Shown: piece by piece, positions 42,794 to 54,260 of the stretch
Layout of the letters: every line of letters begins with the position of its first letter
Position numbering within the stretch: the stretch's first letter is position 1
Source: Rhizobium sp. L1K21
GTDB taxonomy: Bacteria; Pseudomonadota; Alphaproteobacteria; Rhizobiales; Rhizobiaceae
Length of the DNA: 64,000 nt
NCBI RefSeq assembly: GCF_024055895.1
Contig: NZ_JAMXLE010000001.1
Location: 682,001 to 746,000, forward strand
Direction of reading: 5' to 3'
Program-made: the position numbers and the translations under genes
Notes under the pieces: generated by a model
Told to the model about the DNA's origin: nothing
Databases searched by the model: none
The model's input: the letters and a program-made list of their open reading frames with translations, nothing else

Positions 42794-43648
42794 ATGCGTA
42801 TAGTCTATGTGAACGGCCATTATGTGCCGGAAAACGAAGCCAGCGTTTCGGTCTTCGACCGCGGTTTTCTCTTTGCAGATGCGGTTTATGAAGTGACGTC
42901 GGTGCTGGATGGCAAACTGCTTGATTTCAAGGGGCATTATGAGCGTTTAAAGCGTTCTCTGAATGAACTCGACATGCCGTTTTCCATGACGGAAGAGGAG
43001 CTTCTGGCGGCGCACCGCAAACTGGTTGCCGAAAACAATATCGACGAGGGGCTGGTTTACCTGCAGGTTACGCGTGGCGCTGCCGACCGCGATTTTGTCT
43101 ATCCGGATGCATCCACGCCCAATACGGTCGTTATGTTCACCCAGTCGAAATCCCTGACCGGAAAGCCAATTGAAGAGCTGTCCATGAAGGTGATCACGGT
43201 GGATGATCTGCGCTGGCAGCGCTGCGATATCAAGACAGTCCAGCTTCTCTATCCTTCCATCGTCAAGAATATGGCCAAGAAGCAAGGTGCGGATGATGGC
43301 TGGCTGGTGCGCGATGGCGTGATTACCGAAGGGTCGTCGAACAATGCCTATATCGTGACGGAAGAGGGAACGATTGTGACGCGCGATCTTTCGCACAGCA
43401 TTCTGGCGGGGATCACCCGCGCATCCGTATTGGAATGTGCACGCCAGTTGCAGATGAAAGTGGAAGAGCGGCCCTTTACCGTGGAAGAGGCCAAGGCGGC
43501 GAAGGAGGCTTTTGTGTCTTCGGCGACGACCTTCGTCTATCCGGTCGTCCAGATTGATGAGGCTGTGATCGGCACAGGCAAGCCGGGTCCGGTTGCGGCA
43601 AAACTGCGCGAAATCTACATCGAAAACAGCCGCGCAACGGCGATCTGA
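42794..43648 (+). CDS. D-amino-acid aminotransferase (PLP fold type IV)
   Basis: A 284-residue protein with SVFDRGFLFADAVYEV near the N-terminus, the catalytic Lys in RCDIKTVQLLYPSIV and the cofactor loop VITEGSSNNAYIV. These are marks of D-alanine/branched-chain (type IV) aminotransferases; the arrangement RGFLFADAVYEVT fits the D-amino-acid group. It lies four bases after dgcA. Together the three genes look like a route for D-glutamate and D-alanine from peptidoglycan or environment. Confidence 0.85.
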   Translation: MRIVYVNGHYVPENEASVSVFDRGFLFADAVYEVTSVLDGKLLDFKGHYERLKRSLNELDMPFSMTEEELLAAHRKLVAENNIDEGLVYLQVTRGAADRDFVYPDASTPNTVVMFTQSKSLTGKPIEELSMKVITVDDLRWQRCDIKTVQLLYPSIVKNMAKKQGADDGWLVRDGVITEGSSNNAYIVTEEGTIVTRDLSHSILAGITRASVLECARQLQMKVEERPFTVEEAKAAKEAFVSSATTFVYPVVQIDEAVIGTGKPGPVAAKLREIYIENSRATAI

Positions 43649-43678
43649 TTTTTTTAAGTTTTCACACCTGAAATATGA

Positions 43679-43710
43679 AGCCGGGCGAGAGGATCCTCGC
43701 CCGGCTTTTT
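43679..43710. terminator. Strong terminator between the aminotransferase and the MFS transporter genes
   Basis: AGCCGGGCGAG and CTCGCCCGGCT form a perfect 11-bp stem with a six-base loop and a following TTTT. It lies between two converging genes and probably stops both. Confidence 0.85.
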
Positions 43711-43729
43711 CACGTTCAGCCTTGGGAAG

Positions 43730-45460
43730 CTATTCGGCAGCTTTCAGCTTGGCGACGTTGGATGCTGCGTCCTCTTCCTCCATGTGGTGCTTTTCATCCA
43801 CCGGCTTGACGAGGAAGTTTGCCACCAGTGCAATCGCCAACAGACCGGCCATGGCATACATGGTGGTGTTGTAAAGGCTGGGGGTTGGGTCAACCGTGCC
43901 AGCGGGTGCAATTTCCATCAGGCGTGCGACCGTCACGGTTTTTGCCGCAACGAGCTGATCGAGCTGATCGATGCCTGCGCCGAACTTCGCCTGGAAGGCT
44001 GCCGGATCGACCTTTGCAGCCAGATCCTTGATGGAGCTGATCAACGAAGCGCTACGCAGCTGGGTGATGGCCAGCGGGCCCAGAACACCTGCCGTTGACC
44101 ATGCGGTGAGCAGACGACCATGGATGCCGCCGACATATTTCGTGCCGAAGATATCGGCGAGATAGGCCGGGATCGTGGCAAAACCACCGCCATACATGGT
44201 GAAGATGATCATCGTGGCTGCATAGAACATGACGAGCCATGTGACTGCCGGGTTGGCGCTCACCTGCTGCGCTGCATACGGGATCGAGAGATAGAGTACG
44301 ATGCCCAGTACGAAGAAGCAGTGGTAGGTATTCTTTCTGCCGATGTAATCCGAAATGGACGCCCAGAAGAAACGGCCACACATGTTGAAGACCGAGATCA
44401 TCAAGACGTAGGTGGCAGCGAAGGCCGAGTTGACGATCAGCGGCAGGGTGGTGCCGAAGATTTCCGTCATCATGGTTTTTGCCACGCCAATCACGCCGAT
44501 ACCGGCGGTCACGTTGAAGCAGAGCACAATCCACAAGAGATAGAATTGCGGTGTCTTCAGGGCCTGGTCGATGTGAACGTGGTTCTGGGTGATCATCTTG
44601 GCCTTGGCGGCATCGGCTGCAGGCGGGTTCCAGCCAGCCGGCTTCCAGCCTTCGCGCGGAACGCGATAGGAGAAGGACGCGATGATCATCACGATGAAAT
44701 AGACAATGCCGAGCGTGAAGAAGGTTGATGCAGCACCGGTATTGCCTGTGCCGACGGCATAAACGCCGGGCTCCAACGGTACTGGAGCGCCCGCCACCTG
44801 TTTGGCGCTGGCAACGACAACTTCAACCATCTGGCCGTTCAGTTCAGCCATGCGCTTGCCGCCTTCGGTAACGAGATTGACGGCACCTTCGGCACCTAAA
44901 AATGTCGGTGCCTTGTAATAAAGCCCGAGCAGATATTCCTTGATGGGGGCTGCAATCATGGCACCGCCGCCAAAGCCCATAATGGCCATGCCGGTTGCCA
45001 TGCCGCGGCGGTCGGGGAACCATCTGATGAGCGTGGACACCGGCGATACATAGCCGAGACCGAGGCCACAGCCGCCAATGACGCCATAACCGAGATAAAC
45101 CAGCCAGAGCTGATGTATCATGATGCCAAATCCGCCGATGATGAAGCCACCGCCCCAGCAGAGTGCGGCCACCACGCCAACCATGCGCGGGCCGACTTCT
45201 TCCAGCCATTTGCCGCCAAAGGCTGCAGCCAGACCGAGGAAAACAATCGCCACGGAGAAAATCCAGACAACGGAATCGAGACCCCAGTCACCCGATGATG
45301 CCGCAACCACACCAAATTCCTTGGTCAGCGGCGGATTGAAGATGCTCCATGCGTAAACGGAGCCGATGCAAAGGTGAATAGCAATTGATGCCGGCGGTAC
45401 CAGCCAGCGGTTAAATCCATCGCCTGCGACGATGTGTTGTTTCTTGAGGCTGTCAAACAA
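43730..45460 (-). CDS. OFA-family MFS transporter (oxalate/formate antiporter-like)
   Basis: A 576-residue transporter with 12 membrane segments. N-terminal marks are HLCIGSVYAWSIFNPPLTKE and IGGCGLGLGYVSPVSTLIRW, typical of the oxalate:formate antiporter (OFA) family. A large insertion of about 50 hydrophilic residues lies before the last membrane segment, and another of about 70 lies after segment 6. The start is the TTG at 45460, nine bases after GGGAGGG; the longer frame upstream would cover the sigma-54 promoter. The substrate is unknown; oxalate, formate and other small acids are carried by relatives. It is the likely target of the two-component system encoded just upstream on the same strand. 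Confidence 0.83.
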   Translation of the reverse strand: MFDSLKKQHIVAGDGFNRWLVPPASIAIHLCIGSVYAWSIFNPPLTKEFGVVAASSGDWGLDSVVWIFSVAIVFLGLAAAFGGKWLEEVGPRMVGVVAALCWGGGFIIGGFGIMIHQLWLVYLGYGVIGGCGLGLGYVSPVSTLIRWFPDRRGMATGMAIMGFGGGAMIAAPIKEYLLGLYYKAPTFLGAEGAVNLVTEGGKRMAELNGQMVEVVVASAKQVAGAPVPLEPGVYAVGTGNTGAASTFFTLGIVYFIVMIIASFSYRVPREGWKPAGWNPPAADAAKAKMITQNHVHIDQALKTPQFYLLWIVLCFNVTAGIGVIGVAKTMMTEIFGTTLPLIVNSAFAATYVLMISVFNMCGRFFWASISDYIGRKNTYHCFFVLGIVLYLSIPYAAQQVSANPAVTWLVMFYAATMIIFTMYGGGFATIPAYLADIFGTKYVGGIHGRLLTAWSTAGVLGPLAITQLRSASLISSIKDLAAKVDPAAFQAKFGAGIDQLDQLVAAKTVTVARLMEIAPAGTVDPTPSLYNTTMYAMAGLLAIALVANFLVKPVDEKHHMEEEDAASNVAKLKAAE

Positions 45461-45570
45461 TTGAATGTCCCTCCCGTTTGAACCCTGCCGGCGTCGGTGG
45501 CTGGTGCGGACAGCGCAATTTTCCTCCTCGCGCATCCTGACCCGCCTCCCACCGGTCAAGCTAGGAACAA

Positions 45571-45585
45571 ACAAGTTTCATGCCA
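45571..45585 (-). promoter_or_regulatory. Sigma-54 (RpoN) promoter of the MFS transporter
   Basis: On the minus strand the bases read TGGCATG-AAAC-TTGT, with GG and TG at the correct distance for -24/-12. Consensus is TGGCACG-N4-TTGCA/T. It lies about 110 bases upstream of the TTG start and downstream of two palindromic enhancer sites. The neighbouring response regulator is of the sigma-54-activating type. Confidence 0.7.
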
Positions 45586-45638
45586 CTATGGAAAGTTGAT
45601 GAAATTCAATTGTTTATGGTTTTCCGATTTTTCGAATT

Positions 45639-45693
45639 GGACAAAATGTCCATGTCCTGGCCCATTCTGTCCTTTCGGTTTGGACAAAATGTC
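45639..45693. promoter_or_regulatory. Paired upstream activating sequences for the NtrC-type regulator
   Basis: GGACAAAATGTCC (45639-45651) is a perfect palindrome, and GGACAAAATGTC (45682-45693) is a second copy lacking the last base. Their centres are 43 bases apart, about four helical turns, so both face the same side of the DNA. They lie about 55-110 bases upstream of the sigma-54 promoter, typical for enhancer sites. Additional TGTCC halves lie between them. Confidence 0.75.
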
Positions 45694-45705
45694 GCAGCCG
45701 CCCGC

Positions 45706-47719
<2,014 letters not shown>

Positions 47720-47727
<8 letters not shown>

Positions 47728-49120
47728 TCCAGACTGCGCATTTGCGGTCGATGGTCTTTCGCGAGATGCCGAGCCTGCGCGCCGCCTCTGCGCGGTTGCC
47801 GCCACAGTCGTCCAGCACCTTCAAAATATGCTGACGTTCCAGCGCCTCCAGCGTGCCTTCGGCGGGGGTGGTTTCATCGCCTTTGTGCCGCATCTCATCA
47901 GGGAAGGAACCCAGGATCAGGGTTCGTTCAATCAGGTTTCGCAGTTCGCGCACATTTCCCGGCCAGCGGTAGGCCTGCAGGCCATTGCTGATTTCATCAT
48001 CGATTGCCACAGCCGGCATGCCCAGCTGGCGGGACAGACGATCCATGAAGAGGTGGGCGAGTTCCACCACATCGCCGCCGCGCTCACGCAGGGGTGGCAT
48101 TTGCAGCTGCATCACGTTGATGCGGTAATAGAGGTCGGGACGGAAGCTGCCGTCTTCCACCTTCCTTTCCAGGTCCACATTCGTGGCGAAGACAAAGCGC
48201 AGGTCAACGGGGATTTCACGCTCGGACCCGACGGGCCGGATGCGGCGGCCTTCAATGGCGCGCAGGAGTTTGCTTTGGGTGGCAAGCGGCAGCTCGCCGA
48301 CCTCATCGAGAAAAAGCGTTCCGCCTTGCGCATGCAGGAAAAGCCCATCTCTGGCATTTTCCGCGCCCGTGAACGCGCCTTTCAGGTGGCCGAAAAACTC
48401 GGCCTCGATCATGTCATGGGGAATGGCGGCACAGTTGACCGGCACAAAGGGCTTGTCGGCGCGGTCGGACAGTGCGTGGATGGAGCGGGCTGCCACTTCC
48501 TTGCCGGTGCCGGACTCGCCGGTAATCAGGATCGAGGTGGGCAGGGGCGCGACACGGGCAATGGTTTCGCGCACACGCTCAATGCCAGCCGAGGTGCCAA
48601 CCAGATTATCGCGCAGGCGCAGGTGGTCGGATGCTTCACGCAGCTCGTGGCGCAACACGAAGTTCTCGCTTTGCAGCCGGCGTCTGTCGAGACAGCGCGA
48701 GACGGCGTTGAGGATCTGATTGGAGCGGAAGGGCTTGAGCACAAAATCGACCGCGCCGGCCCGCAGCGCCATGATCGCAGTATCGAGATCGGCGTAAGCC
48801 GTCATCAAAATGGCGTTGGAGAAAAAGCCGATTTCCCGCTGCTCCGCCAGCCACTCGACACCGTTCTTGCCGGGCATGATATTGTCGAGGATAACGACGT
48901 CGAAATGCTGCTGGTCAAGCTTTTGCGAGGCTTCCTGTGCGTTGGAAGCCTCCTCAATATGGCGACAGCGCGGGCCCAGGGTGCGCGCGAGGAAGTTGCG
49001 CATGCCGGGTTCGTCATCGACGATCAGGATGGATGATTGCGCAAGCCAGGGACCGAATTCCGGGCTTGCCTGCTGCTGGTTCAGCTGTTTTTTCGCCTGG
49101 CCCAAATGTTCTCCCCCCAT
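47720..49120 (-). CDS. Sigma-54-dependent response regulator (NtrC/DctD type)
   Basis: A 466-residue regulator with three domains. The receiver has SILIVDDEPGMRNFL, phospho-acceptor in VVILDNIMPGKNG and Lys in FVLKPF. The AAA+ domain has GESGTGKE and the sigma-54 contact loop GAFTGA, followed by LFLDEVGELP. A Fis-type helix-turn-helix is at the C-terminus (CGGNRAEAARRLGISRKTI). All elements needed for open-complex formation are present. With the kinase gene downstream and a sigma-54 promoter with enhancer sites before the MFS transporter, it most likely activates that transporter. The ATG at 49120 gives a 25-residue leader before the receiver. Confidence 0.9.
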
Positions 49121-49175
49121 ATGTGGCTTCGTCAGAATACCGGGTTCAAGCCTGGCTGTGAACTTGCTTTTGTTG

Positions 49176-50792
49176 TCAGGCGGTTTTTCTACGGATCATG
49201 TCGGCAGCCTTTTCGGCGATCATCACGACGGGCGAGGCGGTGTTGCCGGAGACGATCTTGGGCATGATGGAGGCATCGACCACCCGCAATCCCTCCAAGC
49301 CATGGACCTTGAGGTCAGGCGCGACGACGGCATTTTCGTCATGGCCCATCTTGCAGGTGCCGACCGGGTGAAAGATCGTTGTCGCAATGTTACCGACTTC
49401 ACGCACCAAGTCTTCATGGTTCTGGATGGCGGGGCCGGGAAGAAACTCTTCAGGTTCATATTTCTTCAGCGCGTTTGCCGTCATGATCTGTCGGGCCTGC
49501 TGGACGGATTTGACCGCAATCTCACGGTCGCGTTCGGTGGAGAGATAGTTCAGCTTGATCTCCGGTTGCGGCTCGGGATTGCTGCTTGTTGCGTGGCTCG
49601 AACCCACGCTTTCCGGTCTGAGATTGCACACCGAGACGGTGATCGCCGGGAAGGGGTGAAGGGGTTCACCCAGGCGATTGGTCGACAGTGGCTGGACGTG
49701 ATATTCAAGGTCGGGCGTTTCCATGGATGGATCGGATTTGGTGAACATGCCGAACTGGCTGGGTGCCATGGACAGAGGGCCACTTCGGCTGAGCGCATAT
49801 TCCAGGCCCATCTGCGCTTTGCCAATGAGCGAATTGGCATAGGTGTTGAGCGTTTTGGCATTCTTGACCTTGTAGGCGGTGCGGATTTGTAGGTGGTCCT
49901 GCAGGTTTTCACCCACACCTTTGCTCTCGTGCACAAGTTCAATACCGAGGGACTGCAGCCGATCCGGTTGGCCGACGCCGGACAATTCGAGCAGTTTGGG
50001 CGAGTTGATGGCGCCTGCCGTCAGCAGCACTTCGGAGCCCGCGCGTGCTTCATATTCGGTGCCCTGCCAGCGGAAGCTTACGCCAACGGCACACTTGCCT
50101 TCGAAGATAACCTTGTCGGTAGTGGCATTTGTGAGCACCCGCAGATTGGGGCGCTTCATGGCCGGGCGCAGGAAGCCCTTCGCCGTGTTCCAGCGCACAC
50201 CATTGTTCTGGTTGACCTCGAAGAAGCCCGAGCCTTCATTGTTGCCGTCGTTGAAGTCGGCGCGGGGCTCTATGCCGAATTCCCGTGCGCCGCGCTGCAC
50301 GGCTTCCAGAATGTCCCATTTCAGGCGTTGTTTGGAGACTTTCCAATTGCCGCCCTGGCTGTGGAACGCGTTGCTTCCGGCATGATGGTCTTCGGATTTC
50401 AGGAAGTAGGGCAGAACGTCGTCCCAACCCCAGCCCGTATTGCCAAGCTGGCGCCAGTGGTCGTAATCAGCGGCCTGACCGCGCATATAGATCATGCCGT
50501 TGATGGACGTACAGCCGCCCAGAACCTTGCCGCGCGGATAGACCAGCGAGCGCCCGTTGAGACCCGGTTCCGGGGCGGTTTTCATCATCCAGTCGGTGCG
50601 CGGGTTGCCGATACAGAAGAGATAGCCGACGGGTATGTGCACCCAATGATAGTTGTCGGAGTCGCCGGCCTCGAGCAGAAGCACGCGGGTTTTCGGGTCT
50701 TCCGTCAGGCGGTTTGCAAGCACGCAGCCCGCCGTTCCCGCACCAACGATGATGTAATCAAAATCCCCTTCAAACCGGCGTACTTCAGCCAT
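49176..50792 (-). CDS. GMC-family flavin dehydrogenase (first copy)
   Basis: A 538-residue GMC oxidoreductase. It has an N-terminal FAD motif YIIVGAGTAGCVLANRL, the GMC signature GKVLGGCTSINGMIYMRG, and the C-terminal active-site part FHPVGTCKMG (His) with DASIMPKIVSGNTASP. Choline, alcohol and polyethylene glycol dehydrogenases belong here; no betaine aldehyde dehydrogenase or betI is near, so choline is not favoured. GGAGGA lies before two adjacent ATGs (50795 and 50792). A second, divergent-in-sequence GMC gene is 112 bases upstream on the same strand. Confidence 0.85.
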   Translation of the reverse strand: MAEVRRFEGDFDYIIVGAGTAGCVLANRLTEDPKTRVLLLEAGDSDNYHWVHIPVGYLFCIGNPRTDWMMKTAPEPGLNGRSLVYPRGKVLGGCTSINGMIYMRGQAADYDHWRQLGNTGWGWDDVLPYFLKSEDHHAGSNAFHSQGGNWKVSKQRLKWDILEAVQRGAREFGIEPRADFNDGNNEGSGFFEVNQNNGVRWNTAKGFLRPAMKRPNLRVLTNATTDKVIFEGKCAVGVSFRWQGTEYEARAGSEVLLTAGAINSPKLLELSGVGQPDRLQSLGIELVHESKGVGENLQDHLQIRTAYKVKNAKTLNTYANSLIGKAQMGLEYALSRSGPLSMAPSQFGMFTKSDPSMETPDLEYHVQPLSTNRLGEPLHPFPAITVSVCNLRPESVGSSHATSSNPEPQPEIKLNYLSTERDREIAVKSVQQARQIMTANALKKYEPEEFLPGPAIQNHEDLVREVGNIATTIFHPVGTCKMGHDENAVVAPDLKVHGLEGLRVVDASIMPKIVSGNTASPVVMIAEKAADMIRRKTA

Positions 50793-50904
50793 CATTCTTT
50801 TCCTCCACCAAGAGTGGTGTAGTAAGCGCAAAACCGGCCCTTGGACAAGGGCTCAAGTCATGCGCCTTTCGTCGCGTCCTCCTCGTTGTCCGCGTTTTTC
50901 TGCC

Positions 50905-52521
50905 TCATGCCGCGGCCTGTTTGATCAAGTCGGCAGCCCGCTCGGCGATCATGATCGTCGGTGCGTTGGTATTGCCGCCGATGAGCGTGGGCATGACGGA
51001 GGCATCCACCACGCGCAAGCCTTCGAGACCGCGAACGCGCAACTCCGGATCGACGACCGACATATCGTCAGTGCCCATCTTGCAGGTTCCCACCGGGTGA
51101 TAGATGGTGTCGGACCGGGCGCGGATCAGTGCTTCCCAATCGGCATCCGTCATACCGTCCTTGACGCCGAAAAGCTCCTTGTAGCGGTATTTCGCCAACG
51201 GCTCCGCCATCATGATATTGCGTGTGGCCTTGGCTCCTGCAATCAGGGTTTTCAGGTCCCGTTCGTCAGAAAGATATTTCGGATCAATGGCCGGATCAGC
51301 CAATGGATCGGCCGATTGCAATGTCACCTCGCCGCGCGAATAGGGACGCAGCGCGCAGACATGGCAGGAATAGCCATAACCGGGGTGAAGCTTGCGTGCG
51401 TGATCGTCAACAATGGAAATGACGAAATGCAGCTGAACGTCGGGTAGGGCGAGCGCCGGATTTGTCTTGAAGAAGCCTGCTCCCTCGGCAAAGGGTGTCG
51501 CGATCATGCCCGAGCCATCCTTGCGCCAGCGCAGAATATGTTTGATCAGGTTGACCGTTCCCTTCACGCCGATCCCGAAATTGTCGGTATCCTTGGATTT
51601 ATATCCCATAACGAAATCGAGATGGTCCTGCAGGTTCTGCCCGACACCTGGCAATTCGTGCAGCATTTCAATGTCATGCGGTCTGATATCCTGGGGGCGC
51701 CCGATGCCGGAAAGCTGGAGCAACTGTGGTGATCCGAATGCCCCGCCGCAAACGAGAACCTCGCGCTTTGCCTTGGCGATCTTATCCTCTCTGCCCTGGC
51801 GGTATTCGACGCCGGTTGCGCGCTTGCCATCGAAGACAATGCGTTTGGCGCGCGCTTTGGTGATGATGTTCAGATTTTTGCGGCTTTCCATGATCGGGTG
51901 CAAATAGGCTGCAGCCGCTGAGCAACGTTCGCCCCGGCGTTTGGCATCGTGAAACTGCGTCACCTGATAGAGGCCGAAACCTTCGTTGTCGCCGGCGTTG
52001 AAATCTTCAGTCCGACGGTATTGCAGTGTTTGGGCGGCCTCAATGAAAGCTTCGGTGACAGGACGGGGCTCGCGCTGGTTGCTGACCTGCAAGGGGCCGC
52101 TTGCGCCATGAAAGTCATCGCTGCCGCGCTCGTTGCTTTCAGACCGCTTGAAATAGGGCAGGACCGACTCCCAGTCCCAGCCTGTGCAGCCAAGTTCGGC
52201 CCAATGATCGTAGTCGGCGCGGTGGCCGCGGACGTAAAGCATTGCGTTGATGGCAGATGATCCGCCAAGGGCGCGACCGCGTGGCTGATAGCCTCTGCGA
52301 CCATTCAAACCAGGTTGCGGTACAGTGTTGAATGCCCAGTTGTTAATCTTGCCGTGACCGGGCAACATGGCCACGACACCGGCTGGCGCGCGGATCAAAA
52401 TATCATCGCCGCGCCCTCCCGCCTCGATCAGGCAAACGGTGATATTCGGATCCTCGCTCAAGCGAGCAGCAAGCGTTGCACCGGCAGACCCGCCACCGGC
52501 AATGACGTAATCGAACTCCAT
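50905..52521 (-). CDS. GMC-family flavin dehydrogenase (second copy)
   Basis: A 538-residue GMC oxidoreductase with FAD motif DYVIAGGGSAGATLAARL, GMC signature GRALGGSSAINAMLYVRG, and C-terminal YHPVGTCKMG and DASVMPTLIGGNTNAP. It resembles alcohol or choline dehydrogenases of the AlkJ/BetA group. The start at 52521 follows GGAGGAGAGG; an in-frame ATG 33 bases earlier is less likely. It precedes the other GMC gene on the same strand, but only about half of the motifs are identical, so the two are not a recent duplication. Confidence 0.84.
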   Translation of the reverse strand: MEFDYVIAGGGSAGATLAARLSEDPNITVCLIEAGGRGDDILIRAPAGVVAMLPGHGKINNWAFNTVPQPGLNGRRGYQPRGRALGGSSAINAMLYVRGHRADYDHWAELGCTGWDWESVLPYFKRSESNERGSDDFHGASGPLQVSNQREPRPVTEAFIEAAQTLQYRRTEDFNAGDNEGFGLYQVTQFHDAKRRGERCSAAAAYLHPIMESRKNLNIITKARAKRIVFDGKRATGVEYRQGREDKIAKAKREVLVCGGAFGSPQLLQLSGIGRPQDIRPHDIEMLHELPGVGQNLQDHLDFVMGYKSKDTDNFGIGVKGTVNLIKHILRWRKDGSGMIATPFAEGAGFFKTNPALALPDVQLHFVISIVDDHARKLHPGYGYSCHVCALRPYSRGEVTLQSADPLADPAIDPKYLSDERDLKTLIAGAKATRNIMMAEPLAKYRYKELFGVKDGMTDADWEALIRARSDTIYHPVGTCKMGTDDMSVVDPELRVRGLEGLRVVDASVMPTLIGGNTNAPTIMIAERAADLIKQAAA

Positions 52522-52721
52522 CCTCTCCTCCCAAAGATGTTCAACGTTGATCATTGAACAACAATTTTGAAGCTTTGCCCAGAGGTTCTTTTTTGACCCC
52601 AGGGGGTGAATGGTGTAATCCGATAAGCGCTTGATCTCGTTTCAGAGATTGGCGCCTGCGCCCGCCGCACTTTCAGCGGCACATCAATTGCAATAGCAAA
52701 AGACGAGGGCAATTTAAGCGA

Positions 52722-54260
52722 ATGTATGCCTCTCACGGTTTTCTGAGGTCTGATATCGGCGATGTGGACGTCGTTTATCACGATGGTCTCTATCACCTTT
52801 TCCATCTTGTTCTGCCGAACCACGATTTCATCGCGCATGCGGTGAGCGAGGACGGCATGTCCTGGCGGCGTGTCAAGAATGCGCTTTTTGTCGGCGATCC
52901 CGGCGAATGGGACGACGACATGTTGTGGACCATGCATGTGACACCCGATCCGGACAGGCCTGGCGAGTGGCGCATGTTTTATACGGGGCTTGCGCGCTCG
53001 GAATTCGGCCGTATCCAAAGAGTGGGGCTTGCCCGCTCGAGGGACCTCTACCGGTGGGAACGCTGCAATCACGGCAAATACCCGTTGGAGATTTCCGGCG
53101 ACCTCTATGAAACCGGCATTGACGAGGGACGCCATTGGGTGAGCTTTCGCGATCCGTTTTTCTTTCATGACGCGGAAAGTGGTGAGCGGCTGCTCTTGAG
53201 TGCTGCGCGCGTGAAAGAGGGCCCCATTATCCGGCGTGGTTGTGTTGGGCTCGCACGCGAAGTGGAAACCGACAGGTTCGAGTTTGAAGCGCCGCTGCAT
53301 CATCCCTTCATCTACGATGATGTCGAGGTGCCGAACCTCTTCAAGCTGGATGGCCGTTATTACCTTCTCGGCTCGATCCGCGAGGACATCAAGATCCACT
53401 ATTGGTATGCGGACAAGATCGAAGGGCCTTACGAGAACTATTTCGATAACGTTCTGTTGCCGCATGGCAATTATGCGGGGCGTATCTGCCGCGACAATGG
53501 CCGTCTTCTGCTGTTCAACTTTTTCACCAAGACCGAAACGATCAATGGCCGCGAGGTTGTGAAAAAGTTGCTGCCGCCGCCCAAGGAACTGAAACGCGGC
53601 CCCACCGGACGCTTGAAGGCAAAGTCGTTCAGCGGCTTTGACAAGCTGGTGACCAGCACAACAATGGCAAGCTCGGCGGATTCCTATGGCCGCCTCTACG
53701 GCAATCCGCATGCTAAGGCCACGGATCGCGGCGGCGAGCTGCATCTGAAATGCGACAGTGGCTATGAGGCCTTTCTGCTGGCCGACGACTATGTGGATTT
53801 TCGCCTGCGCTGTCAGTTCAGGCTGGAAGGGCTCGGCAAATGCGGCTTCGTCATTCGCACGAATGAGGAGGGCGATGGCTATTATCTCTCGCTGGATCTC
53901 ATCAATGGCATGGCGCAGATGCGGGCCTGGGGTGCCAACCCGACGCCCGAATTCGAGCATGCATTCCGCTATGAGCAGCTGCAGGAAGCGAGCTTTAGGG
54001 GCAATCCTGAAGGGAGCTGGGACATCGAGGTTCTGGCGCACGGTGCCTATATCGAGGTCTCGATTGGTGGTTATGTGGTTTTGAGCCTGGTGGATGAAAA
54101 TTATCTGAGCGGCAAAATCGGCTTTTATGTCGAGTCTGCCGCTGTCGGCGTGCAGAATGTGGTCGTCGAAACGCTCAGCATGCCGGTGACCGAACTCGGG
54201 TCAGAGCTGATTTACGAGGCAACCCACACCCTGCTGGTGGACGAGGAGGGTGTAAGTTGA
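52722..54260 (+). CDS. GH32/GH68-clan beta-fructosidase-like protein
   Basis: A 512-residue protein. The N-terminal 320 residues look like a five-bladed propeller: the first strand IGDVDVVYHDGLYHLFHL supplies an Asp nucleophile candidate, SFRDPFFF is the RDP transition-state motif and YDDVEVPNLFKLDG gives the acid/base Glu. The C-terminal part (about 330-500) is a beta-sandwich (GYEAFLLADDYVDFRL, KIGFYVESAAVGVQNV). No signal peptide is present, so it is cytoplasmic. Its stop overlaps the phosphatase gene by four bases. A hydrolase or transferase acting on mannosylfructose is the best inference. An inactive binding homologue is also possible. Confidence 0.72.
   Translation: MYASHGFLRSDIGDVDVVYHDGLYHLFHLVLPNHDFIAHAVSEDGMSWRRVKNALFVGDPGEWDDDMLWTMHVTPDPDRPGEWRMFYTGLARSEFGRIQRVGLARSRDLYRWERCNHGKYPLEISGDLYETGIDEGRHWVSFRDPFFFHDAESGERLLLSAARVKEGPIIRRGCVGLAREVETDRFEFEAPLHHPFIYDDVEVPNLFKLDGRYYLLGSIREDIKIHYWYADKIEGPYENYFDNVLLPHGNYAGRICRDNGRLLLFNFFTKTETINGREVVKKLLPPPKELKRGPTGRLKAKSFSGFDKLVTSTTMASSADSYGRLYGNPHAKATDRGGELHLKCDSGYEAFLLADDYVDFRLRCQFRLEGLGKCGFVIRTNEEGDGYYLSLDLINGMAQMRAWGANPTPEFEHAFRYEQLQEASFRGNPEGSWDIEVLAHGAYIEVSIGGYVVLSLVDENYLSGKIGFYVESAAVGVQNVVVETLSMPVTELGSELIYEATHTLLVDEEGVS

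Noticed and set aside
45461-45574. Longer start for the OFA transporter at 45574
   Set aside because: It would place the sigma-54 -12 element inside the coding region; the TTG at 45460 has a strong ribosome binding site and fits the family.
47828-49036. Long plus-strand frame opposite the sigma-54 regulator
   Set aside because: Shadow of the regulator gene, whose receiver, AAA+ and Fis motifs are intact.
49176-52521. Choline-to-betaine (bet) operon
   Set aside because: Two GMC dehydrogenases are present, but no betaine-aldehyde dehydrogenase, betI or choline transporter is beside them.
52551-54041. Long minus-strand frame opposite the GH32-like gene
   Set aside because: The plus-strand protein has propeller motifs and an ATGA overlap with the next gene; the minus frame has neither.
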